Assembly: GCF_050467285.1 (NCBI RefSeq)
Contig: NZ_JBCMUN010000002.1
Location: forward strand, 62,001-126,000
Source of the DNA: Paenibacillus_E oryzisoli_A
Lineage (GTDB): Bacteria > Bacillota > Bacilli > Paenibacillales > NBRC-103111
Direction of reading: 5' to 3'
Length of the DNA: 64,000 nucleotides
The position numbers and the translations under genes were made by a program. A model generated the notes under the pieces. It was not told the origin of the DNA and ran no database searches. It was given only the letters and a program-made list of their open reading frames with translations. How positions within the stretch are numbered: the stretch's first letter is position 1; each line of letters starts with the position of its first letter. Shown here one piece after another: positions 18,089 through 26,370 of the stretch.

Positions 18089-19645
18089 ATGAAGGTAAGG
18101 AAGGTTGAGGGCATGGTACTGTATATTTCAATTGGCATTATTCTGATTTTTGTTCTTTGGGGGGCCATTGCTCCTGAGAAACTGGCTTCAACGGCGACTT
18201 CGCTTTTTGATTTTTCAATCAATAATTTTGGATGGTTCTTTTTAATTTCAACGTTTAGCTTCTTGGTCCTTGCCTTCTATCTTGCCTTTAGCAAATACGG
18301 TCGAATTAAGCTTGGGCAGGACGATGATGAGCCCGAATATTCAACTGCGTCCTGGTTTGCCATGCTATTTAGTGCAGGTATGGGGATCGGCCTTGTTTTT
18401 TGGGGTGTAGCGGAACCCTTATCGCACTATCTTTCACCGCCTGAAGGCGCAGCAGGGGCTTCTACAGAAGCTGCAAGATTGGCCATGCGTTACTCATTTT
18501 TTCACTGGGGAATTCATCCTTGGGCCATTTATACGATCATTTCTCTGGCGCTAGCTTACTTTCAATTCCGTAAAGGGAAAAAGGGGCTTATTAGCGCGGT
18601 TTTTTCGCCCATACTTGGCAAAGTCTCAGAGGGGTGGGTTGGAGGCGCAATCGATACACTTGCGATTATTGCTACAGCTTTTGGCGTTGCAACCTCCCTT
18701 GGCTTAGGGGCGCTCCAAATTAATGGCGGACTCAACCATATGTTTGGGATTACGATCAATTCTTCCGTTCAGGTCATCATTATTGCCGTCGTTACGGTGT
18801 TATTTCTTCTCTCTGCAACAACGGGACTGGATAAAGGCATTCGAATATTGAGCAACACCAATTTAATTATTGCCGTGCTGCTGATGACATTCGTTCTGGT
18901 GGTTGGTCCAACTTCCTTTATCTTAGATCTGTTTACTTCAACATTAGGCGGATATTTGCAAAATCTGATTTATATGAGCTTAAGAATGACCCCATTTACA
19001 CAAGGAACCTGGGTAGGCGTCTGGACGTTATTTTACTGGGCGTGGTGGATCGCTTGGGGACCTTTTGTCGGCACTTTTATTGCCCGTGTATCGAAAGGAA
19101 GAACAATCAAGGAGTTTGTTTTAGGCGTTCTCCTGGTTCCCAGTTTATTCAGCTTTATTTGGTTTTCCGTATTTGGAGGTACAGGGCTGCACTTGGAGTT
19201 ATTTGACCATTATCCAATCGCAGCCGCAGCAGACAAGGATGTTACCACCGCTTTATTTCTTACACTGGAACAACTGCCTATTGGCCGTGTGATTGCTTTT
19301 ATTGCCACACTATTGATTCTTACATTTTTCGTGACCTCTGCGGATTCAGCCACTTTTGTCCTTGGCATGCTCTCTACGAAAGGAAATCCGAATCCGTCTA
19401 ACAGGGTGAAAATTGTCTGGGGAATCTTGCAGTCAGCCATTGCCGTTGTACTTCTCATGAGCGGCGGTTTAAGCGGCTTGCAAACGGCCTCTATTGTGGC
19501 GGCAGTCCCGTTTGCCGTTATCATTATTGGCATGTGCGTATCGTTAATCGTGTCCCTTAGAGAGGATGAGAAGAACTTGCGAAGTAAAGAACAGAAACGC
19601 TTGAGGAAAATAGACGAGTTATTACGGGAAAGTGAAGCGAAGTAG
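18089..19645 (+). CDS. BCCT-family glycine betaine transporter (OpuD-like)
   Basis: Secondary transporter of the betaine/choline/carnitine family, 518 residues with about twelve spans. The sodium-coupling glycine-rich motif FSAGMGIGLVFWG is present, which in studied members goes with Na+-driven betaine uptake. The tryptophan-rich TM8 segment YWAWWIAWGPFVGTFIARVSKGR is also intact; family residues W-W-x-x-W line the substrate cage. The C-terminal tail is charged, as in osmosensing members. Start 18089 is given; an in-frame ATG at 18113 has a better site (AAGGAAGG, 8 bases upstream) and may be the true start. It sits just before the ectoine genes as a single-gene unit, between two terminators. 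Osmotically induced uptake of glycine betaine or a related solute is likely. Confidence 0.9.
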   Translation: MKVRKVEGMVLYISIGIILIFVLWGAIAPEKLASTATSLFDFSINNFGWFFLISTFSFLVLAFYLAFSKYGRIKLGQDDDEPEYSTASWFAMLFSAGMGIGLVFWGVAEPLSHYLSPPEGAAGASTEAARLAMRYSFFHWGIHPWAIYTIISLALAYFQFRKGKKGLISAVFSPILGKVSEGWVGGAIDTLAIIATAFGVATSLGLGALQINGGLNHMFGITINSSVQVIIIAVVTVLFLLSATTGLDKGIRILSNTNLIIAVLLMTFVLVVGPTSFILDLFTSTLGGYLQNLIYMSLRMTPFTQGTWVGVWTLFYWAWWIAWGPFVGTFIARVSKGRTIKEFVLGVLLVPSLFSFIWFSVFGGTGLHLELFDHYPIAAAADKDVTTALFLTLEQLPIGRVIAFIATLLILTFFVTSADSATFVLGMLSTKGNPNPSNRVKIVWGILQSAIAVVLLMSGGLSGLQTASIVAAVPFAVIIIGMCVSLIVSLREDEKNLRSKEQKRLRKIDELLRESEAK

Positions 19646-19666
19646 ACACTTTTTCGGCATAAGAAA

Positions 19667-19703
19667 TGAAAGGAGAGTCTACACAGGACTCTTCTTTCTT
19701 ATT
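19667..19703 (+). terminator. Terminator after BCCT gene
   Basis: GAAAGGAGAGTC pairs with GACTCTTCTTTC with one G-U pair, followed by TTATTTC. Confidence 0.75.
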
Positions 19704-19855
19704 TCGGGGGCTAATGAATAGGCCGTATATAGAAGCATTTTAAGGGATATGGGAGTTTTTTCTAGCATATATCCGCTTATCTAGGCTCATGGAGGCTGAG
19801 TAGGGCTGAAGGGCGCTGAGTCCATCTATCGCGGGATGTGATACAAAGCGGATCA

Positions 19856-19864
19856 TGTTACAAT
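19856..19864 (+). promoter_or_regulatory. Candidate extended -10 promoter of ehu-ect operon
   Basis: TGTTACAAT (TG, one base, TACAAT) lies about 40 bases before the ehuB start codon in an otherwise gene-free stretch of 200 bases after the BCCT terminator. No good -35 box is present, which is common when the -10 is extended. Confidence 0.4.
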
Positions 19865-19905
19865 TTTACATGGGGCCCCGAAAACATTGAAAAAGGAGTT
19901 CACGA

Positions 19906-20808
19906 ATGAAAAAGTTGTTTTCGTATTCGCTAAGCTTGCTGTTGGTACTCGTGGTTGTAGGTTGTTCTGCTCAAACCACAGACAGCCCGACAACCGCAAA
20001 CGAAGAAAAGCCAACGACGCAGGAGAGCACGCTGGAGAAAGCCAAGAAGCAAGGCTTTATTACCGTAGGATTTGCAAATGAAAATCCATATGCCTATGCC
20101 ACACCAGACGGAAAATTGACAGGTGAAGCCGTAGAAGTAGCGAGAGTCATACTTAAAAATTTGGGAATCAATGAAATGAATGGTGTTCTGACAGAGTTCG
20201 GATCGCTCATACCAGGCCTAAAAGCAAAGCGATTTGATATCATAACGGCCGGCATGTTCGTTAACCCGGAACGCAGCAAAGAAGTGGCATTTGCGAACCC
20301 AGAGTATAGCATCGGTGAAGCGATAGCCGTTAAAAAAGGAAATCCACAAAACTTACATAGCTATGCAGATATTGCTTCAAACAAGAAAAGTAAGATTGCT
20401 GTCATGGTGGGAGCGATCGAAAATGATTATTTGCTAAAATCAGGTGTAGCTAAAGATCAAATCGTGACGGTTCCGGATCAGCCCTCGGCCATTTCAGCCT
20501 TGCAGGCCGGACGTGTAGATGCCGTTACCATGACGGGACCATCCCTCCAGGCGATGCTGGTGTCCTCGAAGGACGATCAAATCGAACGGGTAACGGACTT
20601 CAAACAACCTGAGATCGATGGCAAAAGCGTGAAAGGCTACGGCGCGGCAGCCTTCCGCAAGGAGGATACCTCGTTCAAGGAAGCATTTAACGAAGAACTG
20701 GATAAGCTGAGAAAGTCAGGTCAACTTTTAGAGATTTTGAAGCCGTTTGGATTTACCGAACAAGAACTGCCCGGAGAAATGACAGCGGATCAGCTCGCGT
20801 CGGGTTAG
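19906..20808 (+). CDS. ehuB: Ectoine/hydroxyectoine-binding lipoprotein EhuB
   Basis: Solute-binding lipoprotein of the amino-acid type (family 3), 300 residues. The lipobox V-V-G-C puts the lipid on Cys20. The mature part carries the EhuB-like run of features: TVGFANENPYAY, DGKLTGEAVEVAR, LIPGLKAKRFDIITAGM and NPERSKEVAFANPEYS. The assignment as ectoine rather than another amino acid rests on this similarity and on the adjoining ehuCDA and ectABCD genes. AAAAGGAG lies upstream of ATG 19906. It would capture external ectoine or hydroxyectoine and pass it to EhuCD. Confidence 0.87.
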   Translation: MKKLFSYSLSLLLVLVVVGCSAQTTDSPTTANEEKPTTQESTLEKAKKQGFITVGFANENPYAYATPDGKLTGEAVEVARVILKNLGINEMNGVLTEFGSLIPGLKAKRFDIITAGMFVNPERSKEVAFANPEYSIGEAIAVKKGNPQNLHSYADIASNKKSKIAVMVGAIENDYLLKSGVAKDQIVTVPDQPSAISALQAGRVDAVTMTGPSLQAMLVSSKDDQIERVTDFKQPEIDGKSVKGYGAAAFRKEDTSFKEAFNEELDKLRKSGQLLEILKPFGFTEQELPGEMTADQLASG

Positions 20809-20812
20809 TCAC

Positions 20813-21475
20813 ATGATGAAGTGGTCAGAAGCTTTTCACTATCTCCCTTTATTGCTAAAGGGGGCTATGGTAACGCTGGAAATTACGTTGTTTGCAATTG
20901 TTTTATCCGCAATCATTTCGTTTGCAGTAGGGTTGCTGCGCTTATCCAAACGGAAATATGTACGTCTGATTGCAACGATTTATGTGGAAGTATTCCGCGG
21001 GACTTCACTGCTCGTTCAACTTTTTTGGCTCTATTTTGCGCTTCCCATGCTGCTGAATATCCAAATTACTGCGATGGTTGTGGCTGTACTGGCACTCGGA
21101 TTAAACTATGGAGCCTACGGTTCCGAAGTGGTAAGAAGCTCCATTCTTGCCGTTCCTAAAGGCCAATATGAAGCAGCCACGGCTCTGAATATGGGGACAA
21201 AGCTGAGCATGATGCGAATCGTGCTTCCTCAGGCAATCCCGATTATGTTGCCCTCATTCGGCAATTTGCAGATCGAACTGCTCAAGGGCACCTCGCTCGT
21301 CTACTTAATTACGCTTACGGATTTAACCTATCAGGGAATGGTGCTGCGCACGTTCGATAGCTCGAAGACCGCTGAAATCTTCTTAATGATGCTGATTTTG
21401 TATTTCTTATTATCCTATTCCTTGACGCTCTTGCTTCGCGTTTTGGAGCGAAGATCAGCTAGGGGGCGTTACTAG
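20813..21475 (+). CDS. ehuC: Ectoine ABC transporter permease EhuC
   Basis: Polar amino-acid type (HisM-like) permease, 220 residues with about five membrane spans. The EAA loop reads QYEAATALNMGTKLSMMRIVLPQA. It starts 4 bases after the ehuB stop and has only a weak ribosome site, so translation is probably coupled to ehuB. The gene pair with 21476 matches the usual EhuC-EhuD arrangement. Confidence 0.87.
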   Translation: MMKWSEAFHYLPLLLKGAMVTLEITLFAIVLSAIISFAVGLLRLSKRKYVRLIATIYVEVFRGTSLLVQLFWLYFALPMLLNIQITAMVVAVLALGLNYGAYGSEVVRSSILAVPKGQYEAATALNMGTKLSMMRIVLPQAIPIMLPSFGNLQIELLKGTSLVYLITLTDLTYQGMVLRTFDSSKTAEIFLMMLILYFLLSYSLTLLLRVLERRSARGRY

Positions 21476-22135
21476 ATGAAATGGGATTGGCACTATGCGT
21501 ATACCATTTTACCAGACTTAGTCAAAGTGCTGCCGATTACAATTGGTGTTACGCTTCTAGGGTTTCTCACAGCCTGTATAGTAGGACTTCCATTGGCTCT
21601 AGCCCGCAGATCCAGAAATAAGGTTGTGTCCCAAATAACACAGGCGGGAATTGAATTTGTACGCTGTACACCGCTGCTTGTTCAACTATTTGTGCTCTTC
21701 TATGTGCTGCCTCTTTATGGCGTAGCTTTATCGCCTTTCGTAACAGGTGTCCTTGGGCTTGGCGTGCACTACAGCACGTACATGTCTGAAGTCTATCGCT
21801 CGGGGATAGAAGCTGTACCAAAGGGGCAATGGGAAGCGGCCAAAGCCTTGAACTTGAACGGGAGACGAACCTGGATCGCGATCATTCTCCCGCAAGCCAT
21901 CACGCCTATTATTCCCGTAATGGGGAATTATTTAATTACGATGTTCAAGGAAACGCCGATTCTTTCCGCGATTACATTAGTGGAGCTGCTTCAGACTGCG
22001 AAGTCGATCGGTTCCGGGTCCTTTCGGTATATCGAAGCTTTTACGCTTGTTGGACTCTTGTTTCTGCTGCTCAGCTATCCGTCTTCGCTTCTGATTAAGA
22101 ACATGGAGAAACGTTTCCCCACAATGAAAGGATAG
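21476..22135 (+). CDS. ehuD: Ectoine ABC transporter permease EhuD
   Basis: Second HisM-like permease, 219 residues, five spans, with the EAA loop QWEAAKALNLNGRRTWIAIILPQA. Its ATG follows directly after the TAG of ehuC, and AGGGGG inside the end of ehuC serves as ribosome site, so the two permeases are tightly coupled. With EhuC it should form the membrane channel for ectoine. Confidence 0.87.
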   Translation: MKWDWHYAYTILPDLVKVLPITIGVTLLGFLTACIVGLPLALARRSRNKVVSQITQAGIEFVRCTPLLVQLFVLFYVLPLYGVALSPFVTGVLGLGVHYSTYMSEVYRSGIEAVPKGQWEAAKALNLNGRRTWIAIILPQAITPIIPVMGNYLITMFKETPILSAITLVELLQTAKSIGSGSFRYIEAFTLVGLLFLLLSYPSSLLIKNMEKRFPTMKG

Positions 22136-22146
22136 GGGGTGATCGC

Positions 22147-22965
22147 ATGGAAAAAAGGCCTTTAGTGAGCTATCGAAATGTAAGCAAATCATACGGTGAT
22201 GTAGAAGTGCTGAAGCAGATAGACCTCGATATCTACCCAGGCGAAAAAGTTGCCGTTATCGGGCCAAGCGGCTCCGGTAAAACAACGTTGGCAAGGATGC
22301 TGATGACGCTCGAACATCCGACAGGCGGCACGATCGAGGTGGAGGGTGACATGCTGTGGCACCAAGAAGTCGGAGGCAGGCTGGTGCCTGCAACGGAGAA
22401 GCATTTGCAAACCTTGCGCGGAAAAATCGGGATGGTTTTTCAGCATTTTAATCTTTTTCCCCACATGACCATATTACGAAACGTAACGGAGGCGCCTATC
22501 CACGTACAAGGGATGGAACGTGCTGAGGCAGAAGCGCGCGCCATCGACATGTTGGAGAAAGTGGGCTTGGCGGATAAAATTCACGAGTACCCCTCGCGCT
22601 TATCGGGCGGACAGAAGCAGCGGGTAGCTATTGCCCGAGCCGTTGTGATGCAGCCCCGGATGATGCTCTTCGATGAAGCCACCTCTGCACTGGATCCGGA
22701 ACTCGTGGGAGAGGTGCTGCACGTCATAAAAGACCTCGCAGCTCGAGGCGACATGGCAATGATGCTGATTACACATGAAATGGATTTTGCAAGAGAAATT
22801 GCCGATCGCATTCTGTTCACGGATGGTGGAATGATCGTCGAGGAAGGAACGCCGGAGCAGATTTTTGAGAACCCTCAAAGTGCAAGATTGCAATCGTTTC
22901 TAAGTCGGTTTCGTCAAACATGGTACATGGGGGGCATGCAGCAAGCCTCGACATCCGTTGAATAG
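22147..22965 (+). CDS. ehuA: Ectoine ABC transporter ATPase EhuA
   Basis: ABC ATPase of the polar amino-acid type, 272 residues. Walker A is GPSGSGKT (39-46, Lys45), the signature is LSGGQKQR, and Walker B is MMLFDEATSALDPE, followed by the switch His in LITHEMDFA. It powers uptake through EhuCD. Gene order ehuB-C-D-A differs from the ehuABCD order first described in rhizobia, but all four parts are present. It runs with only 16 bases of gap into ectA, which joins uptake and synthesis in one transcript. Confidence 0.9.
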   Translation: MEKRPLVSYRNVSKSYGDVEVLKQIDLDIYPGEKVAVIGPSGSGKTTLARMLMTLEHPTGGTIEVEGDMLWHQEVGGRLVPATEKHLQTLRGKIGMVFQHFNLFPHMTILRNVTEAPIHVQGMERAEAEARAIDMLEKVGLADKIHEYPSRLSGGQKQRVAIARAVVMQPRMMLFDEATSALDPELVGEVLHVIKDLAARGDMAMMLITHEMDFAREIADRILFTDGGMIVEEGTPEQIFENPQSARLQSFLSRFRQTWYMGGMQQASTSVE

Positions 22966-22981
22966 AAGGAGGAGGTTGCCT

Positions 22982-23527
22982 TTGGAAGTACAAAACGTAA
23001 TCCTACGAACGGTTAGGCCGGATGACGGCCAATTCATATGGCAAAACGTCATAGAAAGTAAAAATCTGGATATTAACTCGGCCTATTGCTACATCATGCT
23101 CTGCCACTACTTCGCTGAAACCTGCTGGGTCGCAGAAGCAGAAGGGAACATCGCAGGCTTCGTAACCGCATTCCTTCATCCGTCTGAGCCTGAAGTTCTA
23201 TTCGTCTGGCAGATCGCTGTCTTTGCGGAGCATCGAGGAAAAGGACTTGCCAAAAGGCTTCTCCATCAATTATTGGCGAGCGAACGCTGCAGACATGTCC
23301 GTTATGTAGAAACAACCATTTCTCCTGACAACGAGGCGTCGAGGCGTTTGTTTGCCAAGATTGCGCAAGAGCTGGATGCACCGATCGTGGAAGGTGAAGG
23401 GTTTCCGGTAAGTTTATTTCCTGAACAAGGCCATGCCGATGAGCGGCTAGTTCGCATTGGCGCCATTCCCGAGACTGGATCGAGCAGCAAATCATTTCAA
23501 TTACACACAGGAGGAAATCATAAATGA
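22982..23527 (+). CDS. ectA: L-2,4-diaminobutyrate N-acetyltransferase EctA
   Basis: Second step enzyme of ectoine synthesis: acetyl-CoA plus diaminobutyrate gives N-gamma-acetyl-diaminobutyrate. It is a GNAT-fold protein of 181 residues. Recognisable EctA segments are VWQIAVFAEHRGKGLAKRLL, the acetyl-CoA pyrophosphate loop with RGKGLA, and VETTISPDNEASRRLFAKIA. I chose the TTG at 22982 because AAGGAGGAGG ends 6 bases before it; the upstream in-frame TTG at 22958 would overlap the end of ehuA and has no site. The stop overlaps the ectB start by four bases (ATGA). Confidence 0.92.
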   Translation: MEVQNVILRTVRPDDGQFIWQNVIESKNLDINSAYCYIMLCHYFAETCWVAEAEGNIAGFVTAFLHPSEPEVLFVWQIAVFAEHRGKGLAKRLLHQLLASERCRHVRYVETTISPDNEASRRLFAKIAQELDAPIVEGEGFPVSLFPEQGHADERLVRIGAIPETGSSSKSFQLHTGGNHK

Positions 23528-24807
23528 AAATAATGAATCCTGAAAAGCCGTCTTTACATGTTTTTGAATTGCTGGAGTCTGAGGTCCGCAGTTATTGCAG
23601 GTCCTTCCCTACCGTGTTCACACGGGCGAAAGGATGCACGCTATGGGATTCTGCTGGCATAGCTTATCTTGATTTCTTTGCAGGTGCAGGGGCATTGAAC
23701 TATGGTCATAACAACGCGGAATTAAAGAAAAAGTTAATCGCATACATCCAAAATGATGGCGTCACGCATAGTTTGGATATGGCAACTGCAGCCAAAGAAC
23801 AGTTTCTTGAAAAATTTCAAACGACCATTCTGGAGCCGAGAGGACTCTCTTATAAAGTTCAATTTCCTGGTCCAACTGGGGCCAATTCCGTAGAAAGCGC
23901 CCTAAAGCTCGCCCGTAAAGTCACGGGTCGTTCAACCGTTATCGGGTTTACGAATGGATTTCATGGCATGACGCTGGGAGCGCTGTCCGTAACAGGGAAC
24001 AAATTCAAGCGCAGAGGGGCCGGCGTTCCTCTTCATCATACCGTGTCTATGCCCTACGAAGGGTATATGAGTGATGAAGTGGATACCATTGCCTATATGC
24101 GTAACTACCTGCAAGATAGCGGAAGCGGCGTTTCATTGCCGGCTGCCATCATTGTGGAAACGATTCAAGGAGAAGGCGGCATTAATGTCGCGAGTGCCGA
24201 GTGGCTGCGGAGTTTGGAACAGCTTTGCAAAGAACATGGGATCCTGTTGATTGTGGACGATGTCCAAATGGGCTGCGGACGAACAGGAACGTTCTTCAGC
24301 TTTGAAGAAGCGGGCATTCGGCCTGACATTGTGTGCTTATCCAAATCCATTGGCGGGTTTGGCTTGCCGATGGCGCTCACGCTGATAAGGCCGGAGCTGG
24401 ATATTTGGGAGCCTGGTGAGCATAACGGTACATTCCGCGGTAATAACTTAGCCTTTATTACAGCCGCTGAAGCGTTGAACTATTGGGAAACAACAAGCTT
24501 CGCAAATGGCATCGCCGCCAAGGGGAAATTGCTGCATCGGCAGCTGCAGGAGATGGTAGCTGCCTATCCGCTGCTTAAGGGGACAGTTAGAGGAAGAGGA
24601 CTCATGCAAGGCATTGCATTCGAGCTTGAAGGCATAGCCGAAAAAGTCTGCGAACGTGCCTTCACGAAAGGGCTAATCATGGAAACATCGGGGACAGACA
24701 GCGAGGTTGCCAAAGTGATGCCGCCATTAGTGATCGAAGAAGCTGAGCTTATGCGTGGGTTAGCGATTCTTCGTGAAAGCATGATGGAAATTGCTGCGGA
24801 ACAATAA
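23524..24807 (+). CDS. ectB: Diaminobutyrate-2-oxoglutarate transaminase EctB
   Basis: First committed step of ectoine synthesis: converts aspartate-semialdehyde with glutamate to diaminobutyrate. It is a class III PLP aminotransferase of 427 residues, the usual length. The PLP lysine is Lys274 in LSKSIGGFGLP. Other landmarks are FPGPTGANSVESALKLAR, GFHGMTLGALSVTGN, and ETIQGEGGINVAS with the Asp of IVDDVQMGCGRTG. ATG 23524 overlaps the ectA stop and is preceded by CAGGAGGAAA. Aspartokinase and aspartate-semialdehyde dehydrogenase genes are not in this cluster and must be supplied from elsewhere. Confidence 0.96.
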   Translation: MKIMNPEKPSLHVFELLESEVRSYCRSFPTVFTRAKGCTLWDSAGIAYLDFFAGAGALNYGHNNAELKKKLIAYIQNDGVTHSLDMATAAKEQFLEKFQTTILEPRGLSYKVQFPGPTGANSVESALKLARKVTGRSTVIGFTNGFHGMTLGALSVTGNKFKRRGAGVPLHHTVSMPYEGYMSDEVDTIAYMRNYLQDSGSGVSLPAAIIVETIQGEGGINVASAEWLRSLEQLCKEHGILLIVDDVQMGCGRTGTFFSFEEAGIRPDIVCLSKSIGGFGLPMALTLIRPELDIWEPGEHNGTFRGNNLAFITAAEALNYWETTSFANGIAAKGKLLHRQLQEMVAAYPLLKGTVRGRGLMQGIAFELEGIAEKVCERAFTKGLIMETSGTDSEVAKVMPPLVIEEAELMRGLAILRESMMEIAAEQ

Positions 24808-24822
24808 GGGAGGACGAAGGAT

Positions 24823-25203
24823 ATGATTGTTAGACATGTTCATGCATTGGCAGGCACGGAATGGGACGTAGATACGGAAACCTGGAGCAGCACAAGACTT
24901 TTGGTGAAAAAAGACAATGTAGGCTTTTCCCTGCACGATACTACGATTAAAGCAGGGACTGAAACCTTGATATGGTATCAGCATCACGTCGAGGCGGTCT
25001 ACTGTATCGAGGGGGAAGGCGAGGTGGAGGTGCTCGAAACCGGTGAGATTTATCCCATCCAATCGGGGACGCTGTATGTGTTAAATCAACACGAAAAGCA
25101 CCTGCTGCGAGGAAAAACGGAAATGAGAATGATCTGCGTCTTTAATCCGCCAACGACGGGCACTGAGGTGCACGATGCTGCCGGCACGTATCCGCTGGAA
25201 TAA
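24823..25203 (+). CDS. ectC: Ectoine synthase EctC
   Basis: Closes the ring of N-gamma-acetyl-diaminobutyrate to ectoine. It is a 126-residue cupin, close to the usual 128. The expected iron ligands Glu57, Tyr85 and His93 can be placed by comparison with the Paenibacillus lautus enzyme, where they are Glu57, Tyr84 and His92. WYQHHVEAVYCIEGEGEVE is the family core segment. GGGAGGACG lies upstream of ATG 24823, 15 bases after ectB. Confidence 0.96.
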   Translation: MIVRHVHALAGTEWDVDTETWSSTRLLVKKDNVGFSLHDTTIKAGTETLIWYQHHVEAVYCIEGEGEVEVLETGEIYPIQSGTLYVLNQHEKHLLRGKTEMRMICVFNPPTTGTEVHDAAGTYPLE

Positions 25204-25230
25204 ACCAGGAATGACAAGGAGGAACCATCT

Positions 25231-26139
25231 ATGATGACAAGTAAAGGACAAATCGCGATGAATCGGGCCAGTATGCAGGATGCCTACCCTTCTCGAATTT
25301 ACAGCCGTCCAGAGCTGCTCGAGAGAAAGGATCCTGTTGTCTATAACGCAACGATTAATCAATCTGAAATTAATGAGGATCAGCTTCGTTTCTATGAAGA
25401 GAACGGTTATATGTTTCTTGACTCCTTCTTTGATCAGGAGAAAGTTCAAACTTGGAAGAAAGAGCTCGCAAGGCTCTTTAAGCAGTGTGAGTCGTTAGAA
25501 CGGCCGGAAATTATCAAAGAGCCGGGAAGCGATGAGATTCGGTCTATATTCGCCGTACACCGGGACGATGAAGTCTTCAAGCAAATTTCCGAGCACCCAA
25601 GCATCGTGAGCATTGTACAACAAATTCTTGGGAGCGAGGCCTACGTGCATCAATCCAGAATTAATTTTAAGCAAGGCTTTACCGGCAAAGAATTTTATTG
25701 GCATTCGGATTTTGAAACATGGCATGTCGAGGATGGAATGCCGAGAATGAGGGCGCTCAGCTGCTCCATTGCGCTCGAAGATAACCATGCCAATAACGGT
25801 CCTCTGATGGTGATCCCGGGCTCGCATCGCACCTTCGTTTCATGTATCGGCGAAACGCCGGACGATCACTATCAACATTCTCTTCGCCGGCAGGAGTATG
25901 GCGTGCCTGATCAAGACAGCTTAAGACACCTTGCCGAGCAAGGCGGAATTGTTGCGCCGACTGGAAAAGCAGGTTCTATCTTGCTGTTTGACTGCAATTT
26001 GATGCACGGCTCCAACAGCAATATTACGCCGGATCCTCGAAGTAATGTGTTTATTGTCTATAATAGCGTTCTAAATAAGCTGAATGCTCCTTATTCCGGC
26101 AAAAAGCCAAGACCAGACTTTATTGCAGCACGGGATTGA
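25231..26139 (+). CDS. ectD: Ectoine 5-hydroxylase EctD
   Basis: Fe(II)/2-oxoglutarate dioxygenase that turns ectoine into 5-hydroxyectoine, 302 residues. The family signature FYWHSDFETWHVEDGMP is complete. The iron triad is His158, Asp160 and His259 (in LMHGSNSN), and the 2-oxoglutarate-binding Arg is in DPRSNVF. AAGGAGG precedes ATG 25231. It is the last gene of the ect run; its stop codon lies only 25 bases before a c-di-AMP riboswitch, and there is no terminator between them, so the ect transcript may continue into that element. Confidence 0.95.
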   Translation: MMTSKGQIAMNRASMQDAYPSRIYSRPELLERKDPVVYNATINQSEINEDQLRFYEENGYMFLDSFFDQEKVQTWKKELARLFKQCESLERPEIIKEPGSDEIRSIFAVHRDDEVFKQISEHPSIVSIVQQILGSEAYVHQSRINFKQGFTGKEFYWHSDFETWHVEDGMPRMRALSCSIALEDNHANNGPLMVIPGSHRTFVSCIGETPDDHYQHSLRRQEYGVPDQDSLRHLAEQGGIVAPTGKAGSILLFDCNLMHGSNSNITPDPRSNVFIVYNSVLNKLNAPYSGKKPRPDFIAARD

Positions 26140-26164
26140 GCTTCCTGGGTTCAGGCATTGAAAT

Positions 26165-26282
26165 CGCTTAATCCCGTGGTGATCCGCGGGAACGGGGGAA
26201 CCAAGTGAATTTGGGGTGAATCACGGCATGTGCCGTGTAGGGCGACTCTCGCGTCCGAATCCGACAGCTAACTTCGTAAGCG
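26165..26282 (+). promoter_or_regulatory. c-di-AMP riboswitch (ydaO/yuaA class)
   Basis: The sequence has the full set of conserved ydaO-class segments: P1 strand CGCTTA at 26165, GGGGGAACC, GGGGTGAATC, a hairpin CACGGCATGTGCCGTG, GTAGGG, and near the end CCGACAGCTAAC followed by TTCGTAAGCG, whose TAAGCG closes P1 with CGCTTA. This class binds cyclic di-AMP and normally turns genes off when the ligand is high; targets are potassium transport, osmolyte and cell-wall genes. Here it precedes a small RCK-like gene. Its 5' end lies 25 bases after the ectD stop, leaving no room for a promoter outside ectD; a TATAAT at 26059-26064 inside ectD is one candidate. Confidence 0.93.
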
Positions 26283-26286
26283 TACC

Positions 26287-26364
26287 ATGGGAGAGGTAAC
26301 GAATCACAATGGAATAGGGATTATGGTTGTTTGCGTTCGTTTCGTTACCTCCCATAAGGAGGAG
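26287..26364 (+). promoter_or_regulatory. Riboswitch expression platform and ribosome site
   Basis: ATGGGAG-AG-GTAACGAA (26287-26303) can pair with TTCGTTACCTCCCAT (26341-26355) apart from a 2-base bulge. No T-run follows; instead AAGGAGGAG comes directly after. CCTCC in the 3' arm can also pair with that GGAGG across CATAA. The two folds exclude each other, so translational control by hiding or freeing the ribosome site is the likely mode; this is inference. Confidence 0.5.
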
Positions 26365-26370
26365 AAAGAA

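Noticed and set aside
26287..26370. ATG start at 26287 for the RCK-like gene
   Set aside because: It lies inside the riboswitch expression hairpin without a ribosome site, whereas TTG 26371 has an ideal one.
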